This document shows, in pieces, positions 1-10,351 of a stretch of DNA of 64,000 nucleotides. Both the position numbers and the translations under genes were made by a program. The DNA is from Karalla daura. Taxonomy: Eukaryota; Chordata; Actinopteri; Chaetodontiformes; Leiognathidae. The notes beneath the pieces are model-generated. The model worked only from the letters and a program-made list of their open reading frames with translations, was not told the DNA's origin and did no database searches. Every line of letters starts with the position of its first letter. Within the stretch, counting starts at the first letter, position 1. The stretch lies in contig CM055188.1 of the NCBI GenBank assembly GCA_029224185.1, forward strand, positions 5,457,001-5,521,000, written 5' to 3'.

Positions 1-2660
1 GGATTCAACCTGGAGGGGAAGATCCTTGGATCGCAACCAAACCTTCTGACCAGGAACATACAGGGGAGCCGGAGCGCGGCGCCTGTTCGCCTGGGCTTGA
101 GAACTGGCCGAAGCCTGGAGTAGTGCGGCTCGCAGGTACTCTTGCAGCATTGTATGTGAGCCTGGACGGATGGAACAGCCACCTCCCTCTCCTGGTCTGG
201 AAATAGTGGGGGGTCGTAACCCAGGGAACAAAGGAAAGGGGACATACCTGACGAGGCATTAGGGAGAGAATTGTGGGCGTACTCCACCCAGGGTAGCTGT
301 CTGCTCCATGAAGTGGGGTTGGCTGCAGAGACACAACGAAGGGCTGCCTCCATCTCCTGGTTGACCATTTGACTGGGGATGGTAGCCAGACAAAAGGCTC
401 ACAGACGCTCACAGGGCCGCACAGAAAGATCTCCAAACCTGCGATGTAGACTGCAGCCCTCTGTCAGACACAATATCAGTCGGCAAACCATGAATCCGGA
501 AGACGTGTATCACCAACAGATCAGCTGTCTCACAAGCTGTGGGCAGCTTGGGCAGAGCAACAAAATGAGTGGCCTTGGAAAAACGGTCAACTATGGAGAC
601 GATGACAGAGTTCCCATCCGAAGGTGGGAGACCAGTCACGAAGTCCAAGGCAATATGGGACCACGGGTGGGAGGGAATGGGCAAGGGACGCAACAGACCT
701 GAACTAGGCTTGGTGGAGGACTTATTCCGAGCACTGGTGGAGCATGCTATAACGAAGGTACGGGCATCAGTGTCCATAGTTGGCCACCAAAACTGGCGTC
801 TCAGGAAGGAGATGGTCCGCCTGATTCTAGGGTGACAGGTGAGCCTGGAGGAATGAGCCCACGGCAGGACCTGGGAACGTACAGTGTCCGGCACAAAAAG
901 GCGACCAGGAGGTCCATTACCCGGGTCTGGCTGGAGTCTCTGAGCCTGACACACCGTGGACTCAATTCCCCATGTAACGGCACCAATGACCCGGGAGGGT
1001 GGAACAATTGTCTCCGGCTGGGCAGATCTCTCCTCGCCCGAGAATTGGCGGGACAATGCATCCGGCTTTGTGTTCCTAGAACCAGGACGATACGTAATAA
1101 CAAAATTAAATCTCCCGAGGAAAAGTGCCCACCTTGCCTGCCGGGGATTGAGACGCTTGGCTGACTGAATGTACTCCAGATTGCGGTGATCTGTCCACAC
1201 AATGAAGGGGTGTGCAGAGCCCTCCAGCCAGTGTCGCCACTCCTCCAAGGCTAAGACCACAGCCAACAATTCCCGATTCCCCACGTCATAGTTTCTCTCC
1301 GCGGAGGAGAGCTTGCGAGAGAAAAAGGCACAAGGATGCAATTTATTGTCGATCGAGGATCTTTGAGAGAGGACTGCACCAATGCCAGAGTCAGAGGCAT
1401 CCACCTCCACCACAAACTGCAGGGTGGGATCAGGATGAGACAGCACAGGAGATGAGGTGAAGCGACGCTTCAACTTGCAGAAAGCTGTTTCAGCCTTGGA
1501 GGTCCAAGCAAAGGGAACAGAAGTGGAGGTGAGAGCAGTCAGAGGAGCCGCCAAAGAGCTGTAGTTCCTCACAAACCTACGGTAGAAATTAGCAAAACCA
1601 AAAAGATGTGGAGGATGCATGGAAAGTGCACTTCTCAGCCTTAACAAAAAGTTTGTTCTCCAACAGGCGTTGGAGAACGGTCCAAACATGCCGTCGATGT
1701 TCCTGAACAGAGAACGAGAATAAATTAAAATGTCGTCCAGGTACACAAAAACAAAACGACCGAGCATGTCACGGAGGACATCGTTTATCAAAGCCGGGGC
1801 GTTGGACAGACCGAACAGCATAACTAAATATTCAAAATGGCCGAGTGGGGTGTTAAATGCAGTCTTCCATTCATCACCACTCTTAATACGCACCAGATGG
1901 TAAGTGTTGCGGAAGTCCAAGGTGGTGAAAAAGGTGGCTCCCTGAAGAGGAGTGAAGGCGGAGTCGATCAAAGGGAGAGGATATTTATTCCTAACGGTGA
2001 TCTTGTTCAACCCACGGTAATCTATGCACAGTCTCAGGGAACCATCCTTTTTGCCAACAAAGAAAAACCCTGCACCCACTGGAGAGGAGGACAGACGGAT
2101 TATTCCTGCTGCCAGCGACTCCTGAATATACTCCTCCATGGCTCGCTGGTGGGCAAGGAAGCACCAGGCAGGAGATCGATGGCGCAGTCATACGGGCGAT
2201 GAGGGGGGAGGGAGAAAGCTTGCGCCTTACTAAAAACAGGAGCCAGATCATGATATACCTCTGGAACGCTAGCCAGTTCAACACTCTCACAAACAGGAGA
2301 AGAAAACAAGGGTGTGGTTGCGGAACGAAGGCACTGAGAGTGGCAAAGAGAACTCCAACCCCGAATCTCCCCCGTGGACCAGTCAAAGTGGGGGTTATGG
2401 AGTCTCAACCATGGGAAACCTAAAACCAAGGGAACCTGGGAGGATTCAATGACCATGAAACTAATGGTTTCATGATGGTTGCCAGACAACTGCAGGTGAA
2501 TTGGGACGGTCCTCTCTGCGATGGTGCAAAGATGAGTCATTTAACCCCTAACCCTAACACCCCCGTGAGCATCCCTATCTGACGGCAAGCAGCCCGATCA
2601 ATAAGACTAATGTCTGCCCCAGAGTCAACTAGAGCCATGAGGGGAAAAGACTCGCCGCGC
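1..2660 (-). pseudogene. pol: Gypsy pol: protease, reverse transcriptase, RNase H, integrase
   Basis: Protease active site LVDSGADISL is readable at about 2595-2640. RT starts near 2139 (motifs FVGKKDGSLRLCIDYRGLN and FVFVYLDDILIYS, YLDD near 1735-1750). Immediately after YLDD about 30 residues read out of frame and part of the connection is missing before FANFYRRF. RNase H follows (VEVDASDSGIGAVL, TDHRNLEYI). Integrase has a degraded H2C2 region, the first two acidic positions (HIALDFVTGL and DIVSDRG), then a shift near 409. The SGYHPQSNG motif survives in another frame, but the following QTER segment, which carries the catalytic Glu, is deleted. The GPY/F-like region (YVPGQKVWL) reaches the window edge. 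Confidence 0.9.
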
Positions 2661-2725
2661 CACCAGAGGGCGGCCTCGAGTTGGGGCCGGACTGGAGGGG
2701 AGTTACAAACTATATGGCTCCCTAA

Positions 2726-3738
2726 CTACTGACGAGCCATGGCTTTTGCTGGACGGACAGGACAATTCGAAATGAAATGACCTGGCTTGCCACAATAAAA
2801 ACAGGACTGGGACCTAAATCTACGCTCTCTCTCCTCAGAGGACAGATGAACACCCCCTAACTGCATGGGCTCAGAACCGGAAAAACCAGACTGACCGGTA
2901 GAGTTGTCTAGAGGATCGCTACGGTTGGGCTCGAGAGACTGTGGTGCAGACCGCCAGGTGGGAGGAGCATCAGCCTGGCAACGCCAGAGGGCCAGCTGAT
3001 CGCTGATCTTGATTGCCCTTCTGATAGCGTCGTCCAGGGATGAAAACTCACCACCCAGGGCTAGCTCCCTACCAACCTCTGGGCTGACGCTCTGCATTAA
3101 CGCAGTAATCAAGGCTGCCTCATTCCAGCCTGACTCCACTGCTAACCCCTGGAACTGAGAAACAAACTCTCGGATAGGTGTCTTTCCTTGACGAACTCTT
3201 GACAACTGAAGCCCCGCTTGTTGCCCACGTACAGGATGGTCGTACACACATTTGAGCTCATTAGCGAGAGCATCAGCTGATGAAGCTATGGGGGAGCCTT
3301 GCTCGAACAGAGCATTGTAGTCACGGAGCGGTGGTCCTTCCAACAGGTTTACCAGGTAAGCTACCCTTGCTGCTTCACAGGAGTAATGGACAGGTTGAGC
3401 GGAGAAGGCAAGCTTGCAATGTGTGAGGAATTGCGACAGGTGTTTGGGTCACCAGAGTATTTGGCAGGAGGAGGAATGTGAGGCTCGAGAGTTGCAGAGG
3501 GGTTTACTGGACCTGCAGAATCCCGAGGAGGCTCTGGCTGGGCAACTGGGAGAGGCTGCATGGCATCAGGAGGAGAAGCAGAGGGAGCAGGCTGAGGCTG
3601 TGGGAGAAGTGCGGCCAGGGAGGCAGTCAACTGTGATAGCTGATCCTGCAGCTGGTGCACAGAGTTGGCTAATTCTCCCAGCTGGGCTCCCTGAACAGTC
3701 ACCTGTAAGACAAGTTGCTGTTGCTCTGCTGAGTCCAT
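2726..3738 (-). pseudogene. gag: Gypsy gag (capsid + zinc knuckle), frameshifted
   Basis: Gag packages the retrotransposon RNA. The start is the ATG at 3738 (MDSAEQQQL), followed by a glutamine-rich, coiled-coil-like leader and a proline-rich stretch. The capsid part includes YSGDPNTCR near 3440, then a one-base frameshift near 3436 moves the reading frame; the capsid continues to a CCHC zinc knuckle of the form CFYCGKPGHFISNC near 2750-2800. The 3' part reads to 2726. Length and order match fish sushi-type Gypsy gags. The frameshift means no full Gag can be made from this copy. Confidence 0.9.
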
Positions 3739-3740
3739 GT

Positions 3741-3836
3741 TGGTCAGATCCTACTGCTAAGGACCAGGGTTTAAGGACTCAAACGCAGAGACCTGTAAAC
3801 CTGGATAGCATCTCCGTCTCACACTAACTTCCTACC
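3741..3836 (-). repeat. remnant of Gypsy copy 1 5' LTR end and leader
   Basis: Between the gag ATG and the adjoining inverted-repeat element, the minus strand reads a phrase like TGCGTTTGAGTCCTTAA. It resembles the LTR end of the Gypsy copy at 10.2 kb (GCTTTTGGGTCCTTGATA). I read it as the truncated inner end of the 5' LTR. No complete LTR or target duplication is visible. Confidence 0.45.
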
Positions 3837-4494
3837 TTTCTAAGATGGTGGCCCCACGGTTGCGGCGTATAGACCCTTTTACAACAACGTCATCAAAAAG
3901 CTGCGCGGATAGGGGCAACGGAAGTGTCGATGTTCCCCATTCATTTTGAATGAGAAAGACAAAAACATTGAGGGAAAAGTTGAGATAGCAAACCGTTTCC
4001 TCCATTAAAATTTCTGGTTGCTGTGTCTACAGGTGTCAGAACCGATACTCTACCGGCAAAGTAAAGTTTTACAGGATTCTGAGAGGATCACGGCCATTCC
4101 GAAGGTGTTTGTTGCTGCAGGCGATTAAACGTGTTGACTTGAATCAGGACGTAATCTGAAATCCTCATGTCTGTACTGTCTGGACTTTATGTCCGTTAAG
4201 GTAATCCGTTAGTGTGTGGAGTGGCCACAGTCCATGGTCCAGAGTCTCTCTGTGTCCATGTCCATGGTAAGATTAAGACATCCAGGATAAGTGACCAAGT
4301 CAGGCTCAGTGAATCCAAAACAAGAGAGTCAAGGCTTAATTGGTTGCACAAAGACCAAGCCAGGATGAGCAGACACGGATTCATCAAGCCAGGTGAAACC
4401 AATCCTAGATATGTTCTCACTCACAGCTGCCTCAAATAGACCCCACCAACCGATCACAGATTCAGTGATTTACCATGGTAGAGTAACTTACTTT

Positions 4495-4640
4495 ACCCAG
4501 ACGGAGGCAGAAATCCTCATGTTACGAGGAGGTGAAGGACATCATTAAGAAGAAAAGTAACACTGCCACAGTGATCAAGCAAAGAGAAAGTGTGGCAAAG
4601 CATCGCTGACCGCTTGAACGTCTAAGTAGTGCACAATTAC
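4495..4640 (+). pseudogene. Myb/SANT-like DNA-binding protein fragment (Harbinger accessory protein)
   Basis: With two single-base shifts the plus strand reads FTQTEAEILM, then YEEVKDIIKKKSNTATVIKQ, then KVWQSIADRLN. This is the N-terminal trihelix/SANT-like motif of the DNA-binding protein that PIF/Harbinger elements encode beside their transposase (established family knowledge). Only about 45 codons remain. It is the clearest evidence for the origin of the surrounding inverted-arm element. Confidence 0.65.
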
Positions 4641-5164
4641 ACACTCACCGCTCTGCTGAAACATCACAATTACAATTCAAATATTTCATTCACATCGCCA
4701 AAAACGCAGTTTTTCTCTGAGTATGAATGTGTTGAATTGTTACTTGTAATGAACTGCAGATATTAGTGGAATTGTGTAAATGTAACTCCATCAGACAGTC
4801 TATAACTCTTTTGATAAATAAGCTAATAATATGACTTTAATAATTACTTTGATTTATATAGCGCTTTTCAAAGGAGTTGTGGTTGCTTGTTCACTGACTT
4901 GACTGAATGTTGGGATAAATAAAGTTTTTCTTTTCTTATGTAGCTCACTCCACAGAATAAATCTCCATAGTAATTTATACCATAACATATCCTACTGCCC
5001 CCTATCTGGCTTTTGTGCAACTGGATCACGGATAAATTGAGCCAGGATAACCAACATATCCCGGCTTAATCCCTTATCCTAGTTTTGTGCAACAGACCCC
5101 TGTTCTCAGGAACAGAGATAACCCACAAGAATCACAGCACGTCTCCATGTACCCGGTCACAGCT
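4641..5164. other. non-coding interior of the Harbinger-like element
   Basis: AT-rich interior between the SANT fragment and the right inverted arm. It carries Harbinger-like text at 5000-5100 and no credible ORF. Confidence 0.5.
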
Positions 5165-5495
5165 GCTGTCGGTTGCTCTGAAATGGTTGCGATCCTCTCT
5201 GAATCCTGTAAAACTTTATTCTATCGGTAGAATATCGATTCTGACAACCGTAAAATTAACAGCCAGACATTTTCATGCGGGGAACATTTTGCTATCTCAG
5301 CTTATTTTTTATTTTTTTGTCTCTCTCATTAAGAATGAATGGGGAACTACGGCACTTCCGTTTGCCACAATGCGTGCACATACATCATTGTATACAAGCA
5401 GTAAAAGGGTCTATACTCATTATATGTCTATGGCGCGACACACATATGCTTCGCATGATGCGCCTCCTTGCCCCTACCAAAATGGCGATGCGCTA

Positions 5496-5536
5496 ACTTT
5501 CTGTGTCCTTGAAAGTTTTTGAAGGACACAGAAAGT
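5496..5536. repeat. 15-bp perfect stem hairpin
   Basis: ACTTTCTGTGTCCTT at 5496-5510 is exactly reverse-complemented at 5522-5536, with an 11-nt loop. It sits at the outer edge of the Harbinger-like right arm and may be a terminal structure of a small element. Confidence 0.7.
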
Positions 5537-5539
5537 GAA

Positions 5540-5814
5540 TACTGTGAGCGAAAATACGACTTTAAGTCGGTCTAACACATGGTCCGGATCTATGACAACT
5601 TCTGACACCATGTGGAAGCCTGTGCATAACTACCACATAGATGCACTCAGCAGATTTTCTAAAAACTGCCAGAAAAGACACTGAGAAACACTCGGCTGTT
5701 TGCCGCATTGGTCGTGTTGACAAGGGTCATGTGACTTGTGCTACTTTCAAAGACAGCGGGGAATTTCCATGCTGTATTTTACAGCGCCCCCATGAATAGA
5801 TTTTGATCTAAAAT
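5540..5814. other. intergenic sequence, nothing recognised
   Basis: No coding, RNA or clear repeat signal was recognised. Confidence 0.4.
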
Positions 5815-6260
5815 TAATGTATTTCTATTTAGTTTTGACCATTGGTGCAAGAGACTTTTTTGTGCGTCTGGACAAAGTCTATAAAAATACAAAGTTTTAT
5901 CTTTCTATTCCATAAAAACCTTTATGTGGAGGGTCATTTGAAAATTTCTAGTTAGCGCAGTCGAAACATTTAGCCACGCCCATTGACTAGGACATTACCT
6001 GGCTGTTCAGGCATACAATGCAGTTATGTCCAGCAATTTTGAATTTTCTACAATGAAGCATCTGCCCACAAGGCCATTTCAAAATTTTGATAACAAATAG
6101 CCACACTTTGTCATGCGCTAGTGGCCAAGCCGTTTGAGGAAAATCAAATTCCGTACACAACATTTTTTTCTGCTTGGTCTATAAATGATCTGGGCCAAAT
6201 TTGAAGCCATGTCGAAAATGGTGCATGTTCAGGCCCCCAATAAAGTGACTACTTATTCCC

Positions 6261-7225
6261 ATCCATCCATCCATCCATCCATCTTCTTCCGCTTATCCGG
6301 GGCCGGGTCGCGGGGGGAGCAGTCTAAGCAGGGACGCCCAGACCTCCCTCTCCCTGGACACTTCCTCCAGCTCTTCCGGGAGGATCCCGAGGCGTTCCCA
6401 GGCCAGCCGGGTGACATAGTCACTCCAGCGTGCCCTGGGTCTTCCCCTGGGTCTCCTCCCGGATGGACATGCCCGGAACACCTCCCTAGGGAGGCGTCCA
6501 GGAGGCATCCGATTCAGATGCCCGAGCCACCTCAGCTGGCTCCTCTCGATGTGGAGGAGCAGCGGCTCTACTCCGAGCTCCTCCCGGGTGACAGAGCTCC
6601 TCACCCTATCTCTAAGGGAGCGCCCCGCCACTCTGCGGAGGAAACCCATTTCAGCCGCTTCTATCCGGGATCTCATTCTTTCGGTCATGACCCAGAGTTC
6701 ATGACCATAGGTGAGGGTAGGAACGTAGATCGACCGGTAAATCGAGAGCTTCGCCTTTTGGCTCAGCTCCTTCTTCACCACGACGGACCGATACAGTGAC
6801 CGCATTACTGCAGCCGCTGCACCGATCCGCCTGTCGACCTCTCGCTCCATCCTTCCCTCACTCGTGAACAAGACCCCAAGATACTTGAACTCCTCCACCT
6901 GAGGCAGGGGCTCTCCACCGACCTGAAGAGGGCATTCCACCTTTCTCCGGTCGAGAACCATGGCCTCGGACTTGGAGGTGCTGATTCTCATCCCAGCTGC
7001 TTCACACTCGGCTGCAAACCGCCCCAGTGCATGCTGGAGGTCCTGGCTCGAGGGAGCCAATAAGACAACATCATCTGCAAAGAGCAGAGATGAGATCCCA
7101 TGACTCCCGAACCGGACCATCTCTGGCCCCCTGCTGCGCCTAGAAATTCTGTCCATAAAGGTGATGAACAGAACCGGTGACAAAGGGCAGCCCTGTCGGA
7201 GGCCTACATGCACCGGGAACAGGTG
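6261..7225 (-). mobile_element. Rex3 (RTE-clade LINE), 5'-truncated, with 9-bp target duplication
   Basis: Minus-strand LINE fragment ending in a (GATG)n tail (6261-6283), the tail type known for Rex3. The antisense of the RT motif QGCPLSP at about 7174-7194 matches the site of the commonly used Rex3 PCR primer as I remember it. CTTATTCCC at 6252-6260 is repeated exactly at 7226-7234, directly bordering the element: a perfect 9-bp target-site duplication. The copy keeps only the C-terminal part, as expected from incomplete reverse transcription during target-primed insertion. Confidence 0.9.
6293..7225 (-). pseudogene. Rex3 reverse transcriptase, C-terminal part
   Basis: The open frame runs about 310 codons from the truncation point to the stop at 6293. 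It starts inside RT at FPVHVGLRQGCPLSPVLF, contains the catalytic LLFADDVVLL (FADD), the KYLGVLFTSEGRMEREVD thumb region and an arginine-rich C-terminus typical of this family. The N-terminal endonuclease and RT fingers are missing. No internal stop or frameshift is present, so the insertion is young compared with its host repeat. It cannot mobilise itself. Confidence 0.9.
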
Positions 7226-7320
7226 CTTATTCCCGAGAATCATAATTATAATAAAAATAATAATAATAATAACAACAGGAGAGTTTTAATAGGGTTCTCG
7301 CAACGTCGTTGCTCGGACCC

Positions 7321-8045
7321 TAAAAAGACAATAGTCAGGCCAGTCCTGGGGTGCAGCATAAGCAGCTGCCATAGAAGCTGCAGATCAGTTAGCCGCAGCA
7401 CCGTCTGGGGTTTTGCAGGTAGGGTGCTTTAAACAGTCTGTGGATCTGCATCCAAACGGGCCTCAAGCCACATCGGCAGCCCAAGCAGCCCCAGCCAGAC
7501 AGTGAACAGCAGAGCAGCAACACCACTGCTCAGCTGGAGTCCAAACGAAGACAAAGCAACAGGGTCCTATGTGATTTCCCCTAACAAAACATAATCATTA
7601 GCGCATTTCAATAAGACTGAGAATGATGACTGCAGGCAGACTACAGCACCTACCTGTTAGCAGAACTGATTAGCACACATACTCATACAGGAGGGAAGGC
7701 GAGAGGGACGGAGCCTGACGTCAGCATTTTCCTAGGACCACACTAGCATTAGCCACTTACATGCACACATCCACATCCACACACAAATCCACACACAAAG
7801 AGAGGGAGGAAGGACACTCACCACTGCCAAAGCGGAGTGCAGGCAAGCGACAGAGCAACGCACACCCACACAGCGCAGCACACACACGCTGCGGCTTCTC
7901 ACTAGGAATATTGCGGAAGTGAGAGAGAGGGCTTAAAAAGTCGGCGCCTCATCACTGGTAGGCCAACAGGTGCGTTCAAGTGCGTACGCTATGCTGCCAC
8001 AGTTAGTTCTTAGAGCGGCTAGAGGGTGTTGTTCCAGCTCGTGCC
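7321..8045. other. non-repetitive stretch with possible minus-strand promoter/5' exon signals
   Basis: No ORF or known repeat was recognised. A perfect CRE octamer TGACGTCA lies at 7716-7723. On the minus strand a GC-richer stretch at 7800-7920 ends with a splice-donor-like GGCAGTG|GTGAGTG near 7820. This could be an untranslated first exon of a host gene, but no coding exon supports it. Confidence 0.3.
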
Positions 8046-9720
8046 TTGGATGGTCACTTATTGGCAGAAGTTTCTGAGATTACTGAGATTCTGAGTCTGA
8101 CTATCGGTGGTTTTCATAGAGAATCGATTAGGTCTCACATTATCTCCTTCCCTGTTGGTTTCCTGGGCAGTATAATTGACAATGGAGCTATCAGCCTGGA
8201 TAAAAAACAGCTCCAGAGATTCCTGGGACTTGCCAATTTCTATCGGCATTTCATCCGGAATTACAGTCAGGTGGCTGCACCTTTCACTGTGTTCACTTTC
8301 ACTTGCTGGAGTCCTGAGGCGGAGACTGCCTTTGTCTCTCTAAAGGACAGTTTTACCTCGGCACCCATCCTAGTTTTACCTGATCTGTCCAGGCAGTTCG
8401 CGGTGGAGATGGACACTTTAGATATCAGAGTAGGAGCAGTTTTGCCGCAGCAGTCAGAGGACAATAAAATGCACCCCTGTGCTTTCTTCTCTCGGCAACC
8501 CTCTCCAGCGGAGAGAAACTATGACATTGGGAACTGCAAGCTGCTTGTGGTGAAGATGGCGCTCGAAGAGTGGTGTCATTGGCTGGAGGGGACTTGTGAG
8601 CCCTCCATTGTGTGGACAGATCATAAGAACTTGGACTACCTACACAAAGCTAAGAGACTGAACTCCAGACAGGCACGTTGGTCACTATTTTTTGATCGAT
8701 TTCACTTTTTCTTATCCTGTCGCCCAGGGTCCCGGAATATCATGCCTGATGCTCTCTCCAGAGCGTTTGCTGGAGAGAGCAATCCTGGATCTTCCGACCA
8801 AACGTTATTGTCTCCATCGCTGTTTGTGGGAGCTGTGACCTGAGGAGTGGAGCAAAAGGTGCTCAAATGGAGCTGACATTCCTGACTCGTGTCCGGAAGG
8901 GAGACTTTTTGTGCCTTCGAATGTTCCGTGGCAGCTATTTCTCAGAGCTTTTGGTGGCCGTCCATGAACAGGGATCTGAAGGACTATGTGACTGCTTGCA
9001 GAGTGTGCAGCCAGCAAAAATCTTCCACTCGTGCCCCTGCTGGTTTCTTATTTCCCCTGCCGGTTCCATGTCATCCCTGGTCCCACATTTCCCTGGATTT
9101 CATCACTGGTCTGCCTTCCTCCAAGGGATTTACAACTATTTTGACTGTAGTGGACCGGTTCAGCAAGTGTTGCCATTTTGTTCCACTGAAGGGACCATTT
9201 ACATGGATTACCAGTGGATATTGTTTCTGACCGAAGCCCCCAGTTCACGTCTCAATTCTGGAAGGAGTTTTGTAAATGTGCCGGGGCCTCGATCAGCCTG
9301 TCTTCCGGCTATCATCCCCAGTCAAATGGACAGACTGAGAGGATGAATCAGGAAATGGAGAAGTTGCTGCGATGTATGTGTTCTTCCAACCCCTCTTCTT
9401 GGGCTTCAATGTTGGACTGGGTGGAATACACGCACAACTCGCAGGTTTCTTCATCCACCGGCGTTTCCCCGTTCCAGGCTTTGATGGGTCATCAGCCTCC
9501 TCTCTTTGAGCTCCAGGAGGGGGAGGTTGAGTCTCCATCAGTTCAAGCCCCCGGGGGGGTCCGTTCACTGTGAACCGGATTGTCCGGTTCTGACGCCATG
9601 GCAAGGGCATCCACTATCTGGACGGATTGGGAGGGTTATGGTCCTGAGGAAAGATCCTGGGTACTCTCCCAACACATCTTAGACCCAGAACTCATTCAGG
9701 AACCATGTGATTGAACAGAC
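8046..9720 (+). pseudogene. pol: Gypsy copy 2: RT connection, RNase H, integrase, chromodomain (deleted)
   Basis: Plus-strand pol remnant. 8130-8840 reads the RT connection (KKQLQRFLGLANFYRHFIRN), then RNase H (DIRVGAVLPQQ, WTDHKNLDYL, ALSRAF). 8889-9230 holds the integrase zinc-binding and first catalytic segments (SLDFITGLPSS, VVDRFSK). After a frame change 9214-9573 holds DIVSDRSPQFTSQFW and SGYHPQSNGQTERMNQ. The integrase C-terminal part is then deleted, and a chromodomain end (DWEGYGPEERSWVLSQHILD) resumes at 9622-9720. The chromodomain identifies a chromovirus. Gag, protease and the RT palm are absent, so it is a dead fragment. Confidence 0.9.
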
Positions 9721-10164
9721 ACCGAACAATTCCGCGATTGTCTGGAGGGGGCGCCGGAGACCAGCCGATGAGGCTATCCAACTCTGAGGAATTTCTTGAC
9801 CCTGATGTCAAGCACACAGGGTTGCTTTGTCTGCTTTTCCAACATTTTACAACATGAATTGTTTATAAACTTTTACCTTAAGCTTTGGTGATCATTTTTT
9901 GAAGTCATAATGCATGTAATGTAAATGATCAGGTCAAAACAGTGAAGCCAGGAACTCGACCTCTGGTCAAAAAGGCAGAATCAAAACCAGGCAATCAAGG
10001 CAGAAAAAAAGGGCTTGAGAGTCACAGCACGGGGCTCCCGAGACAATCTGGCAACTAGTCCTTGGGCTGGTTTGTTTAAATACCCAAATTGGCCTGGTTG
10101 GCTAGTTGGGATTGGACAAGACACAGGGAGCAACAAGACCAGATTTGAGGACATAACTAGGGGA
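9721..10164. other. non-coding junction between two Gypsy copies
   Basis: No ORF. The text around 9950-10130 (an AGGCAGAATCAAAACCAGG-type phrase) looks like untranslated Gypsy or flanking repeat sequence. I cannot assign it further. Confidence 0.35.
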
Positions 10165-10338
10165 TGTCACAATCCTATTCCTGCTGACACCTTTTATGGT
10201 CTCCACCTTTTACCACACCTCTTTCTGGTCGGCCACAGACTCACAACGCCTGTTTCCCAGTCTCTTCAATAAATTCCCTGCTAAAGCAGACGTGAGCTCC
10301 CGTGTTGCTTTTGGGTCCTTGATACCGACCGCGTTACA
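10165..10338 (+). repeat. 5' LTR of Gypsy copy 3
   Basis: About 174 bp starting TGTCACAATCC and ending CGCGTTACA. A polyadenylation signal AATAAA lies at 10267-10272. The 3' half is repeated at 12162-12238. The start was chosen from the TG...CA rule and is less certain than the end. Confidence 0.65.
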
Positions 10339-10351
10339 GTACAATCTGTCC

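Larger units (their letters stand above)
1..3836 (-). mobile_element. Ty3/Gypsy chromovirus-type LTR retrotransposon, copy 1 (runs off left edge)
   Basis: Seen: on the minus strand gag, protease, RT, RNase H and integrase follow one another in Ty3/Gypsy order from 3738 down to 1, and the integrase C-terminal part is still being read at the window edge. The 3' LTR must lie outside. The 5' side ends near 3836, where a Harbinger-like inverted-repeat element begins, so the 5' LTR is cut. Frameshifts, a damaged RT thumb and a deletion at the integrase catalytic glutamate make this copy non-autonomous. Family placement (sushi-like fish chromovirus) rests on motif resemblance; the subfamily is not determined. 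Confidence 0.93.
3838..5500. mobile_element. non-autonomous PIF/Harbinger-like element with long inverted arms
   Basis: The segment 3840-4130 is an imperfect reverse complement of 5165-5480: blocks such as TATAGACCCTTTTAC, GAATGGGGAAC, TTGCTATCTCA and ATCCTGTAAAACTTTA recur in inverted order. Inside are a Myb/SANT-like coding remnant (4495-4640) and text like GGATAAGGGATTAAGCCGGG and GTTGCACAAAAC that I associate with teleost Harbinger elements. No DDE transposase remains. Arms this long (about 300 bp) can fold into a hairpin. Exact ends and the 3-bp target duplication could not be fixed, so boundaries are approximate. Confidence 0.6.
5815..7320. repeat. teleost dispersed repeat, split by a Rex3 insertion
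   Basis: The piece 5815-6251 matches the copy at 20.86-21.2 kb (shared phrases GTGCAAGAGACTTTTT, CATTACCTGGCTGTT, TTATGTCCAGCA). The piece 7235-7320 holds the other end: a TAATAA run, then TTCTCGCAACGTCGTTGCTCGGACCCTAA, which resembles 20455-20490. Removing the Rex3 copy and one target-site copy joins the two pieces. No protein is encoded. The family name was not determined. Confidence 0.7.

Noticed and set aside
379..1460. Several plus-strand ORFs across the first Gypsy
   Set aside because: Shadows of the minus-strand pol, which has RNase H and integrase motifs.
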